Assembly (NCBI GenBank): GCA_015066925.1
Contig: SVNL01000013.1
Location: forward strand, 1 to 32,239
Origin: Ruminococcus sp.
GTDB lineage: Bacteria > Bacillota > Clostridia > Oscillospirales > Ruminococcaceae
Reading direction: 5' to 3'
Length of the DNA: 32,239 nt
In this document: positions 23,623-31,322 of the stretch, piece by piece
Position numbering within the stretch: the first letter of the stretch is position 1
How the letters are laid out: every line of letters starts with the position of its first letter
Made by a program: the position numbers and the translations under genes
The notes under the pieces: generated by a model
The model's database searches: none
Seen by the model: only the letters and a program-made list of their open reading frames with translations
Told to the model about the DNA's origin: nothing

Positions 23623-24573
23623 ATGCTTAATGCAGACCTTAAAAGCTTCAAATTCACCTCAGAGCACGACGGTCTTGAAATACACGCTTCTATAGCTGTA
23701 CCGTCAACTGAAATAAAGGGAATTGTTCAGATTGTTCATGGAATGTGTGAATATAAAGAACGATATCTTCCTTTTATGGATTATCTTGCTGAAGAAGGCT
23801 TTATTTCAGTAATTCACGATAACAGAGGCCATGGCAAAAGTGTAAGCAGTGAAGAAGATCTGGGATTTTTATATAAAAAAGGAGAAGAAGGCTTTGTTAA
23901 GGATATTCGCCAGCTTTGCAAAATCGTTAAAGAAGCTTATCCCTCAGCTCCGTATTTTATGATAGGTCACAGTATGGGCTCTCTCGGAGTAAGATCATTT
24001 CTTAAAAAATATGATTCCGAAGTTCAAGGTGTATTTATTCTTGGCTGCCCTTGCTATAAAAAGTTTTCACGCTTCGCATTGAATGTTGACAAGGCTCTGA
24101 TGCAAAAGCTCGGTACGCATTTCAGGAGCGAAAAAATAGACGCTATCGTTCAAAAGACTCTCAACAAACCATTCGCTCATGAAAAAACGAGAAATGCCTG
24201 GATTTGCAGCGATAAAAACGTGGTTGCTCAATTTAATGAAGATTCAAGCTGCAATTTTATCTTCACACTTAACGGTTATTCAGCTCTGCTTTATCTTCTT
24301 GAAGATGTTTACACCAAAAAAGGATGGCGAGTTGAAAATCCACAGCTTCCAATCAGATTTCTTTCAGGCAAATGTGACACAGTTATGGGTACGGAAAAGA
24401 AATTTTATAAAGCTCTTGAGCTTATGCAGAAAATAGGCTATGAAAATGTTTCGCATCGTCTTTTTGACGGTATGCGCCACGAAATACTTAATGAACGTGA
24501 TAAAATGACAGTATATAAAGATATTGTAAAAACCCTTTATTCGTGGATTGACAGATTGAACCGTAATATCTGA
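23623..24573 (+). CDS. Alpha/beta hydrolase, monoacylglycerol lipase / lysophospholipase type
   Basis: 316 residues of the serine aminopeptidase S33 / PldB-like family. Visible motifs are the oxyanion strand IVQIVHGMCEYKERY (34-48), the HDNRGHGKS turn (65-73), the nucleophile elbow IGHSMGS with S117, and the acid and base of the triad in SGKCDTVMG (D252) and GMRHEILNE (H286). These enzymes release fatty acid from monoacylglycerols or lysophospholipids in the cytoplasm or at the membrane face; the real substrate is not known. No signal peptide is seen, so it is probably intracellular. It has its own promoter and ends at a shared terminator before the convergent ABC permease. Confidence 0.9.
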   Translation: MLNADLKSFKFTSEHDGLEIHASIAVPSTEIKGIVQIVHGMCEYKERYLPFMDYLAEEGFISVIHDNRGHGKSVSSEEDLGFLYKKGEEGFVKDIRQLCKIVKEAYPSAPYFMIGHSMGSLGVRSFLKKYDSEVQGVFILGCPCYKKFSRFALNVDKALMQKLGTHFRSEKIDAIVQKTLNKPFAHEKTRNAWICSDKNVVAQFNEDSSCNFIFTLNGYSALLYLLEDVYTKKGWRVENPQLPIRFLSGKCDTVMGTEKKFYKALELMQKIGYENVSHRLFDGMRHEILNERDKMTVYKDIVKTLYSWIDRLNRNI

Positions 24574-24590
24574 TTATAAAACAACATATT

Positions 24591-24638
24591 AATATGCACC
24601 TCCAAAGGCAGAAAACCTTTGGAAGTGCATATTTTTTA
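24591..24638. terminator. Bidirectional terminator between convergent lipase and ABC permease genes
   Basis: AATATGCAC plus TCCAAAGG (24591-24608) pair with CCTTTGGA plus GTGCATATT (24616-24633), 17 pairs with one mismatch, followed on the plus strand by TTTTATT. It can also stop the minus-strand transcript ending at 24650. Confidence 0.85.
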
Positions 24639-24649
24639 TTTATACGAAT

Positions 24650-27565
24650 TTATTCAATATTGTTGAGCAGATTATTTACATTTTTCTTTTTTATCGTATG
24701 AAGTGACGGCTTTGCTGCCAATAATGCAATTATAACATTAATAAGAATTGTAATGATATTTACTGTTACAATAATCATAATGCTCAGAGTACCGCCCACA
24801 AATATTTCTGACAATAAAAATGCCCATATAATAAAATCTGCTATGACAAGTCCTATTAATGTTGATGTAAACGCAAACATCATACTTTCAAGATAAATCG
24901 ACTTATTTATCATCTTCGAGCTTGTTCCTACTGCTTTAAGCATAGCAAGTTCTTTACGTCTGTTAAATACACCGGTATTAATGGTATTAATCATATTAAC
25001 TATCCCTATAAACCACATTGTAAATATGAATGACGTTACCATTATTATAATTCCTTTAAGCAATGCGTCGAGTCTATGATTCACAAGATAGTTATCCTTC
25101 ATAATATAGCAAGCATCAGTACCGTTTCTTTCATTATATTCGTTAATCACTTCATATAATTTATTGTATGAATCTTCATTTTCGTTAAGATGAATATTGA
25201 TCTCAGCCGTTTTTGCTTCATCAAAATCATCTCCAAGCTCTTCGTATAATTCAATCGGAAGATGCAGCGCTCCAAGTGCCAGATTCCCATCAATTTTCGC
25301 ACACATTGCTCCGGCAATTTCATATTCATATTTTTTGTCAGAATTTCCTACTTTAGTTATAATAGCTTTTGGAAGAGATGATTCACCTGCAGCGTAAAAT
25401 TTCTTTTCTTTTTCAGAGGATTCACTGATTGATAATATGCCTTTCTTCTCTTCTTTAAACGCATTGTAAGATTTTTTATAAACAGGCTTTATAAATTCAT
25501 TATATGTGTTTTCATCTATAAATTTTAGCGAGCCGAAATTGATGCTGCCGTCTTCTTTTATATACGAATAATTAGAATCACTTATTTCATTGAAAAAGCT
25601 TTCAAAACCTTCTGCATCAATAGTGTTGTTGTGTGAAACATAAACAGATGTATAGGCACTGTCTGAAAATTCATCATCATAAAAAACGTCAAGCTGAGAA
25701 GCATCATCATAGCCACCGATTAGTAAACATATGTCACTTTTCCCAAAATCTCCGTATAACATAAATTCATAAACAAGATTAGCACTTATTACAGATGTAA
25801 ACGCAAACATTATTACACCCAGACTCATCGTTACAACAGAAATAAGAAATCTCTTTTTGGTTCGTTTGATATTTTGTACAGTATAGCTGAAAATAAAGTG
25901 CTTTTTTCTTCTTAGCTTTGTTTTCTTTCTTGCTTTTAAAGAAAGAGCTTTTGGCTTTCCGTAAGAAAGAGCCTCGTTGAGAGTTGAATTTCTTCCTGCC
26001 CACATTGCAGATGTATATGCCGATATAAAAATTGCGATCAATGTAAGCATAACAGCTGCAAATATAAACCATGGATTTATGTATGAAGAAATAAGTTCTC
26101 CCTTTGACGCAGACATAAACAATGAATTTTCTATTCCCGAGCTTACAAGATATTTAACTGAAAGCTTGCATACTAAAATCGCAAGACCAACGCCTATTGG
26201 TATTGCAAACAGCGAATAGAAAACTGCTTCTGCAAGTACAACAACAGCAATCTGTTTTTTTGAAGCACCAAGAGTTCTCATTGTATTAAAATGTACAACT
26301 CTTTCCTGCACAGAAATTTCAAATGCATTATCTACGCTGAAACGGCATATAAGCCATACTATAAGCGCAACTACAATCAGAAATGCATACAGCATTACAA
26401 AAGAAGCTATTGAATTGTAGTCACGGAACTCTAATGCAAGAAGTACGGTATTATAGAAAATCTTTTCTGTATTGTCAATGAGAAAATCATCTTTATTATA
26501 TCCAATATCAACATAAAGCTGTTCAACCGCTTCATTAAAATCTGTATCTTTATCAATTGTGGCAAATGCTGTATCAAATTTTTCAGTTTTAGCCGTATCA
26601 ACTCCATTTATTGCCTTGGTCATATTAAATCCGTCAGATAATGACGCGAATTTATATAATTTATTATTTGTAAAGCCGGTAATTTTAACAGCTATTGTCT
26701 GCGTGTTTTTGGTCTGTTTATTTAAAAACGGCACATATTCATAATAATTTGAGTGCGTGCAGTTTTCAAATAATACAGGTCCATATCTACCAAAAGCACT
26801 TAAAAGAGACATTCCATACCATCTGGTATTCTCTTCAAAATCAGGCTCGCCAAAATCAAAAATATACCAATATTCACGTCGCTTGTCGCCGTCTCTTTCC
26901 TTGTTAATATCATCTATATGTGCCTTTATTGCCTCAACTTCAGGAGAATTGTAATTCATATGCACTGAATTTGTATTCAGAGTAATCCTTATAGTGTCAC
27001 CGATTTTATAGCCAGCTTTTTCAAAATCTTCAGGAATTGCCCCTTCACCTTTATTTACAGGTGCACTCCCTGATTTAAGATAATTATTCTTTTTCATTCC
27101 CGAAGACGAAAACAATACTTCTCCGTTACTGTCTGAAATCTCTGCTTCGTCACCGGAAGGAACAATTTCATCTTCACCTATTATATATTGCTGACGAATT
27201 ATGTCATCTGAATATACAATCTCACCATCACAGATTACATCATATATAGAATATGCCATATTTTCATCAACAAATTCATTATCAAGCGAAGCATACTCCA
27301 TATTATGATAATACCCTTTATCCACTAATGAATGATTAAGAAAAATATCAATTTTTTCATCATCATTAACAAGATTTCTGAAACCAACCTCATAACTTCC
27401 GTTTGTTTTTTTTGTAATATTCATCATTGAATTGTAATATGTACTTGCGTAAACGGCAAAAAGGCTTATTCCAAACGCCGCAAGAACTATACACATAAAT
27501 GTAAGAAAAGTTCTGAGTTTTTGTCTTTTAAGATATTTAAAGGACAGCTTTATAAGATATGTCAT
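24650..27565 (-). CDS. Large ABC transporter permease with two FtsX-type domains
   Basis: 971 residues. A first membrane helix (about 17-42) is followed by a large outer domain (about 43-385), three helices of the first FtsX unit (about 388-545, with FNTMRTLGASKKQIAVVVL in the cytoplasmic turn), a fifth helix near 580-600, a second outer domain (about 605-825), and the last three helices (about 830-960, with KELAMLKAVGTSSKMINKSI). The Lys-rich stretch at about 555-570 is cytoplasmic. Such permeases pair with LolD/SalX-type ATPases to move peptides or lipids across or out of the membrane, often for resistance to antimicrobial peptides. The two-outer-domain, eight-helix layout differs from the ten-helix BceB. 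The start codon overlaps the ATPase stop by 4 bases (ATGA). Confidence 0.9.
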   Translation of the reverse strand: MTYLIKLSFKYLKRQKLRTFLTFMCIVLAAFGISLFAVYASTYYNSMMNITKKTNGSYEVGFRNLVNDDEKIDIFLNHSLVDKGYYHNMEYASLDNEFVDENMAYSIYDVICDGEIVYSDDIIRQQYIIGEDEIVPSGDEAEISDSNGEVLFSSSGMKKNNYLKSGSAPVNKGEGAIPEDFEKAGYKIGDTIRITLNTNSVHMNYNSPEVEAIKAHIDDINKERDGDKRREYWYIFDFGEPDFEENTRWYGMSLLSAFGRYGPVLFENCTHSNYYEYVPFLNKQTKNTQTIAVKITGFTNNKLYKFASLSDGFNMTKAINGVDTAKTEKFDTAFATIDKDTDFNEAVEQLYVDIGYNKDDFLIDNTEKIFYNTVLLALEFRDYNSIASFVMLYAFLIVVALIVWLICRFSVDNAFEISVQERVVHFNTMRTLGASKKQIAVVVLAEAVFYSLFAIPIGVGLAILVCKLSVKYLVSSGIENSLFMSASKGELISSYINPWFIFAAVMLTLIAIFISAYTSAMWAGRNSTLNEALSYGKPKALSLKARKKTKLRRKKHFIFSYTVQNIKRTKKRFLISVVTMSLGVIMFAFTSVISANLVYEFMLYGDFGKSDICLLIGGYDDASQLDVFYDDEFSDSAYTSVYVSHNNTIDAEGFESFFNEISDSNYSYIKEDGSINFGSLKFIDENTYNEFIKPVYKKSYNAFKEEKKGILSISESSEKEKKFYAAGESSLPKAIITKVGNSDKKYEYEIAGAMCAKIDGNLALGALHLPIELYEELGDDFDEAKTAEINIHLNENEDSYNKLYEVINEYNERNGTDACYIMKDNYLVNHRLDALLKGIIIMVTSFIFTMWFIGIVNMINTINTGVFNRRKELAMLKAVGTSSKMINKSIYLESMMFAFTSTLIGLVIADFIIWAFLLSEIFVGGTLSIMIIVTVNIITILINVIIALLAAKPSLHTIKKKNVNNLLNNIE

Positions 27566-28251
27566 AGTGTTCCCTCCTTTTCGGTAAGAACACCGTCACA
27601 CATTGTAAAGATTCTGTCTGCCTGTGAAGCAATATTTCCATCGTGAGTTATAATTAATAATGTCTGTCCATACTTCTTTACTGAATTTTTCAGCATTGAT
27701 ATAACTTCACGGCTATTTTTCGAGTCAAGATTTCCTGTCGGTTCGTCTGCAAGAATTACAGGCGGCTTATGTATAAGCGCTCTTGCAAGTGATACTCTCT
27801 GCTGCTGACCGCCTGAAAGCTCATGAGGAAAATTATATCTCTTCGATGTAAGTCCCGTTATCTCGAGAAGCTCGTCAAGATATTTCTTGTCAGGCTTCAA
27901 ACCGTCAAGATTAATAGGAAGCATTATATTTTCTTCAACATTAAGCACAGGAATAAGATTGAAAAATTGAAATATAAATCCTATATTGCGACGTCTGTAT
28001 ATTGCAAGCTGTTCTTCATTACCCTCTGCAAGATTTTGTCCGTTAACAATAATTGTTCCTGAATCTGCTTTATCAAGCGAACCCATTACGCTCAGAAGAG
28101 TTGATTTTCCGCTTCCGCTTTCTCCTGTTATCGCAACAAACTCTCCTTTATTTACAGTAAAGCTTACGTTATTTAATGCAACCACCGCATTTTCATCTTT
28201 TCCAAATGTTTTACTGACATTTTCAAGTCTTATACAAATATTATTACCCAT
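27562..28251 (-). CDS. ABC transporter ATP-binding protein (LolD/SalX/MacB type)
   Basis: 229 residues from the ATG at 28251 (ribosome site CGGAGGATATCAAT); an upstream in-frame start at 28296 has no such site. All ATPase motifs are present: Walker A TGESGSGKSTLL, Q-loop FQFFNLIPVLNVEENI, signature LSGGQQQRVSLARAL, Walker B VILADEPTGNLDS and the switch histidine IITHDGN. It should power the overlapping FtsX-type permease. It lies 72 bases after kinase 3 on the same strand; a possible weak -10 (TATAAT) in that gap could give some independent transcription. Confidence 0.95.
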   Translation of the reverse strand: MGNNICIRLENVSKTFGKDENAVVALNNVSFTVNKGEFVAITGESGSGKSTLLSVMGSLDKADSGTIIVNGQNLAEGNEEQLAIYRRRNIGFIFQFFNLIPVLNVEENIMLPINLDGLKPDKKYLDELLEITGLTSKRYNFPHELSGGQQQRVSLARALIHKPPVILADEPTGNLDSKNSREVISMLKNSVKKYGQTLLIITHDGNIASQADRIFTMCDGVLTEKEGTL

Positions 28252-28323
28252 ATTGATATCCTCCGTATCATTTATTGTAATCACATTATATAACACAAAC
28301 CTTACGCCAAAGTGACGAAATCT

Positions 28324-29556
28324 TTATTTTTTCAAAAAAATAATTTCAAAGCGTGTTCCTTCACCCTGCTTTGAAAACACCAGAATATCTCCGTTATGCA
28401 CTGTTATTATTTTTTTTGAAATAGCCATACCTATTCCAACAGAGGTTTTAACACTTGTATCCGAGCTTTTTGTATTATATCTTTCAAAAATCTGAGGAAT
28501 TTTTTTCTGCGGTATACCGTCGCCGTTATCCTCAATTATTACAGATACCGATGTAGGGAGCGAGCTTACGCTAACGCTTACCTCTTTAGCGTTGGAATGT
28601 TCAAGAGAATTTTTCACTATATTACTTATTGCCTCCCGTAGCCATATATTATCAAACTTCATATATATATCAGGTGACTCTTTAAACATAAGCTTAATAT
28701 TATTCGCCTCAGCAATTGGCGAGAGTCCATATACCAATTCAGAGCAAAGCTCTGTTATGTTTCTGCTTTTGAAATCATATTCGATTGTATTGGCATTAAG
28801 CCTTGCAATCTTTAGTGACTCATTTAAAAGCGTTTCAAGCAAATCAAGCTGTGAATTTATTTCTCCGATAAGAATTCTGCTCTTTTTCTCTGTAAGACAT
28901 TCAATATTTTCAAGCAATTCATTGTTTAACCGTATAACTGCACAAGGAGTTTTTAGCTGATGTGAAAAATCGGTAAGAAATTCTTTCAGAAAGTGTTGTT
29001 CTTTTTTTAACTGAGATGAAGTGTTTTCCGCCATACACACAAGCTTATTTATTGAATCTGCAAGATTTCTAACGCTTGTATTATCGCTTGCATCTATCCA
29101 TATAGTTTTAAAACAATCATTTGTTATTTTGTTACATTCCTGACGTATTTTATCAATACTCTTCATTACTCTCATACGACTTATTAATCCGAATATAAGA
29201 ATAATAAGAAAAACACCTGTTATAAATAAACCGAAAACCGTAAAAATAAAAGTTTTTGTATCATTATAGTTATATACCAGTTCCGGAGAAATATCTTTGT
29301 CAATCCCATATTTACTAAAGCATTCTTCTGCTGTTTTGATATATTCATCATTTTCTCCGTTTAAGATAAAATCTGCGTCAGCCATATTTCCTCCTGCTGC
29401 AGACAAAGAAGCGTACACCTGATTTGTTATAACCTTCTTCGCACAATAATCCGAGGCATAGCCACACGCAGATATTGCTATTACATATAAAATCAATAAT
29501 GACACGAAAAATCCGAAAACTGATTTATTTAAAAAAAATCTTTCTAATCTATCCAT
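28324..29556 (-). CDS. Sensor histidine kinase of two-component system 3
   Basis: 410 residues. Helices at about 13-33 and 102-125 enclose an outer domain of only about 68 residues. A linker (about 126-185) leads to the phosphoacceptor motif FLTDFSHQLKTPCAVIRL with His199, followed by the HATPase domain with N box NIVKNSLEHS, G1 box DNGDGIP and G2 box SVGIGMAI. The FSHQLKTP form of the H box and small outer domain are common in kinases that control peptide-detoxification ABC transporters, though typical BceS kinases have almost no outer domain. It overlaps the regulator gene by 13 bases and precedes the ABC genes, so it likely controls the transporter and may sense through it. Confidence 0.9.
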   Translation of the reverse strand: MDRLERFFLNKSVFGFFVSLLILYVIAISACGYASDYCAKKVITNQVYASLSAAGGNMADADFILNGENDEYIKTAEECFSKYGIDKDISPELVYNYNDTKTFIFTVFGLFITGVFLIILIFGLISRMRVMKSIDKIRQECNKITNDCFKTIWIDASDNTSVRNLADSINKLVCMAENTSSQLKKEQHFLKEFLTDFSHQLKTPCAVIRLNNELLENIECLTEKKSRILIGEINSQLDLLETLLNESLKIARLNANTIEYDFKSRNITELCSELVYGLSPIAEANNIKLMFKESPDIYMKFDNIWLREAISNIVKNSLEHSNAKEVSVSVSSLPTSVSVIIEDNGDGIPQKKIPQIFERYNTKSSDTSVKTSVGIGMAISKKIITVHNGDILVFSKQGEGTRFEIIFLKK

Positions 29557-30140
29557 TTATAGCCTAGTCCCCTTACTGTTACTATATTTCCGCATCCACT
29601 TTTTTTAAGTTTATCTCTGAGTCTGCTTATATGTACTGATAATGTATTATCGTCTACAAACGTGCCTTTTGAGTCCCACAAATGCTCGAGAATTCTTGTT
29701 CTGGATAAAACAATTCCTTTGTTTATTCTAAGATAGTCAAAAAGCTGCTGTTCTACTGCTGTCAGAGATAATCCGTCTACCTGTGCTACAGAACGTCTTA
29801 AATTCGCTTTAATTCTTGAAAACAACTCTTTTAATCTGAAAGGCTTCGTTATATAATCATCGCCTCCACAGTCAAGACCTTTTATTATATCTGTTTCATC
29901 ATCGCATGAAGTGAGAAATATTATCGGAACATTCGATTTTTCTCTTACACTCATACAAAAATCAGTTCCTTTTCCGTCGGGAAGCATTACGTCAAGCAGT
30001 ATCAATGCGGCATTTTCATACATTTCCTTTGCCTGTGCAAGACTGCTTGCAGTTATAACTTCATAATTCTCCATTTCAAGAGCCATTTTTATATTTTTAT
30101 TTAAAATTGCGTCATCTTCAACCAATAATATCACTGACAT
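29544..30140 (-). CDS. OmpR-type response regulator of two-component system 3, with shortened DNA-binding domain
   Basis: 198 residues from the ATG at 30140, which has the ribosome site TTGGAGG; an upstream in-frame start (30167) is less likely. The receiver has the acidic pair E8-D10, phosphoacceptor D50 (LILLDVMLP), T77 and K99 (ITKPF). The winged helix retains LTAVEQQLFDYL, the recognition region VDDNTLSVHISRLRDKLKK and VRGLGYKWID, but between receiver and helix 1 only about ten residues remain (RRSVAQVDGLS). About 23 residues, which in the two other regulators here form the N-terminal beta-sheet of the effector domain, are missing. The reading frame is intact, so this is not a frameshift. 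It probably regulates itself, the FtsX-type transporter and perhaps the divergent ABC genes. Confidence 0.9.
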   Translation of the reverse strand: MSVILLVEDDAILNKNIKMALEMENYEVITASSLAQAKEMYENAALILLDVMLPDGKGTDFCMSVREKSNVPIIFLTSCDDETDIIKGLDCGGDDYITKPFRLKELFSRIKANLRRSVAQVDGLSLTAVEQQLFDYLRINKGIVLSRTRILEHLWDSKGTFVDDNTLSVHISRLRDKLKKSGCGNIVTVRGLGYKWID

Positions 30141-30160
30141 AAAAAACCTCCAAAAAACCC

Positions 30161-30189
30161 TTGACAAATCTTCAATTACAGTATATACT
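30161..30189 (+). promoter_or_regulatory. Plus-strand promoter in the leader of two-component system 3
   Basis: TTGACA (30161-30166), 17 bases, TATACT (30184-30189). Its -10 lies inside a perfect 14-base palindrome, ACAGTATATACTGT (30178-30191). It would give the divergent ABC genes a leader of about 210 bases. Confidence 0.6.
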
Positions 30190-30201
30190 GTATATATAAC
30201 A

Positions 30202-30222
30202 TATTAACAGATTATGTTAATA
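30202..30222. promoter_or_regulatory. Candidate operator dyad
   Basis: TATTAACA (30202-30209), 5 bases, TGTTAATA (30215-30222): a perfect 8-base dyad placed just downstream of both predicted start sites (about 30196 on plus, about 30229 on minus). Confidence 0.5.
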
Positions 30223-30235
30223 GTTTACAATATTC

Positions 30236-30264
30236 AGTATATCATAATTATTATTTTATTTCAA
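30236..30264 (-). promoter_or_regulatory. Promoter of two-component system 3 and its ABC transporter
   Basis: On the minus strand TTGAAA (30259-30264), 17 bases, TATACT (30236-30241) preceded by TGA (extended -10). The leader is about 90 bases. Confidence 0.6.
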
Positions 30265-30308
30265 TAAATAAAATTTTTTATTTTGTGCTAAAAATATCAC
30301 AAAACTCG

Positions 30309-30337
30309 GTGACAAATAATAAGTTATGTGATATAAT
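30309..30337 (+). promoter_or_regulatory. Promoter of the BcrA-like ABC genes
   Basis: GTGACA (30309-30314), 17 bases, TATAAT (30332-30337), with TG at 30329-30330. ATATCAC (30294-30300) and its inverse GTGATAT (30328-30334) flank and overlap it. Confidence 0.7.
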
Positions 30338-30353
30338 ATTAATTATATATTAA

Positions 30354-30387
30354 GGCATTTGCAGTATCTGCTCTTATGCCGGATACT
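30354..30387 (+). promoter_or_regulatory. Leader hairpins before the BcrA-like ABC genes
   Basis: GGCAT (30354-30358) and GCAG (30361-30364) pair with CTGC (30368-30371) and ATGCC (30376-30380). AGTATC (30363-30368) can instead pair with GATACT (30382-30387). The two folds exclude each other and lie just before the ribosome site AAAGGATT. Confidence 0.4.
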
Positions 30388-30404
30388 TTGAAAGGATTGA
30401 AAAA

Positions 30405-31322
30405 ATGAATTACTTACTTGAAACAGATAAGCTTACTAAAATTTATGGTAAGCAAAAAGCTGTAAATGAAGTTAATGTTCACCTCGAAAAAGGTGCTATT
30501 TATGGCTTTATCGGAAGAAATGGTGCAGGAAAAACAACATTCCTCAAAATGATTTGCGGTATGGCTAAGCCTACATCAGGCAATATCACACTTTTCGGCA
30601 AAAAGAATAATGAACGTGCCTCAGAAATGAAAAAAATCGGTGTTCTTATTGAAGACCCGGGCATTTTCCCAGGAATGACAGCCTATGATAACTTAAAGCT
30701 TAAATGCAAGGCGGCAGGTATCAATAAGGAAGGCTACATCGAAGGTATCCTCAAGACAATCGGTCTTGATAAGGTTGGTAAAAAGAAGACAGGCTGCTTC
30801 TCACTCGGTATGAAACAGCGCCTTGGTATCGGTCTTGCACTTGTTGGTGACCCTGAGCTTCTTCTCCTCGACGAGCCTATTAACGGTCTTGACCCACAGG
30901 GTATTCTTGAAGTACGTGAAATGCTTACGTCTCTTGTAACCGAAAGAAATATGACTATCATCATTTCAAGTCATATTCTTGAAGAGCTTTCAAAGGTTGC
31001 AACTCATTTCGGTATTATTGATAACGGCGTTCTTATCAAGGAACTCAGTCGTGATGAGCTTAACAACGAATGTCGTGAACGTATCAAGCTTATTACTGAA
31101 GGAAGCTCACAGGATGCCGCTGAAGCAATAAAGGCACTCGGTATCAATAATATGAATATTATTGATGATGACAACATTGAAATTCTTGAAGGCTTCGATT
31201 CTGTACCTGAAATGGTATTTGCTCTTGCTGAAAAGAAAATCAGAGTTAAATCAATCAGCGTAGCAAACGATTCAATCGAGGAATACTTTATCAAGCTTAC
31301 AGGAGGTAAAAACAATGCTTAA
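30405..31322 (+). CDS. ABC transporter ATP-binding protein (BcrA/CcmA type)
   Basis: 305 residues. Motifs: Walker A GRNGAGKTTFLKM, signature FSLGMKQRLGIGLAL, Walker B LLLLDEPINGLDPQG and the switch histidine IIISSHILEELS, followed by the C-terminal domain (about 215-300) found in drug- and bacitracin-type exporters. It should pair with the ABC-2 permease whose gene overlaps its end by 8 bases. BcrA/LanF-type transporters remove bacitracin, lantibiotics or similar peptides from the membrane. The location beside two-component system 3, head to head with it, suggests shared control. Confidence 0.94.
   Translation: MNYLLETDKLTKIYGKQKAVNEVNVHLEKGAIYGFIGRNGAGKTTFLKMICGMAKPTSGNITLFGKKNNERASEMKKIGVLIEDPGIFPGMTAYDNLKLKCKAAGINKEGYIEGILKTIGLDKVGKKKTGCFSLGMKQRLGIGLALVGDPELLLLDEPINGLDPQGILEVREMLTSLVTERNMTIIISSHILEELSKVATHFGIIDNGVLIKELSRDELNNECRERIKLITEGSSQDAAEAIKALGINNMNIIDDDNIEILEGFDSVPEMVFALAEKKIRVKSISVANDSIEEYFIKLTGGKNNA

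Noticed and set aside
28252-28323. Internal promoter between kinase 3 and the ABC ATPase
   Set aside because: A TATAAT is present but no -35 lies at an acceptable distance; kept only as a remark on the ATPase gene.
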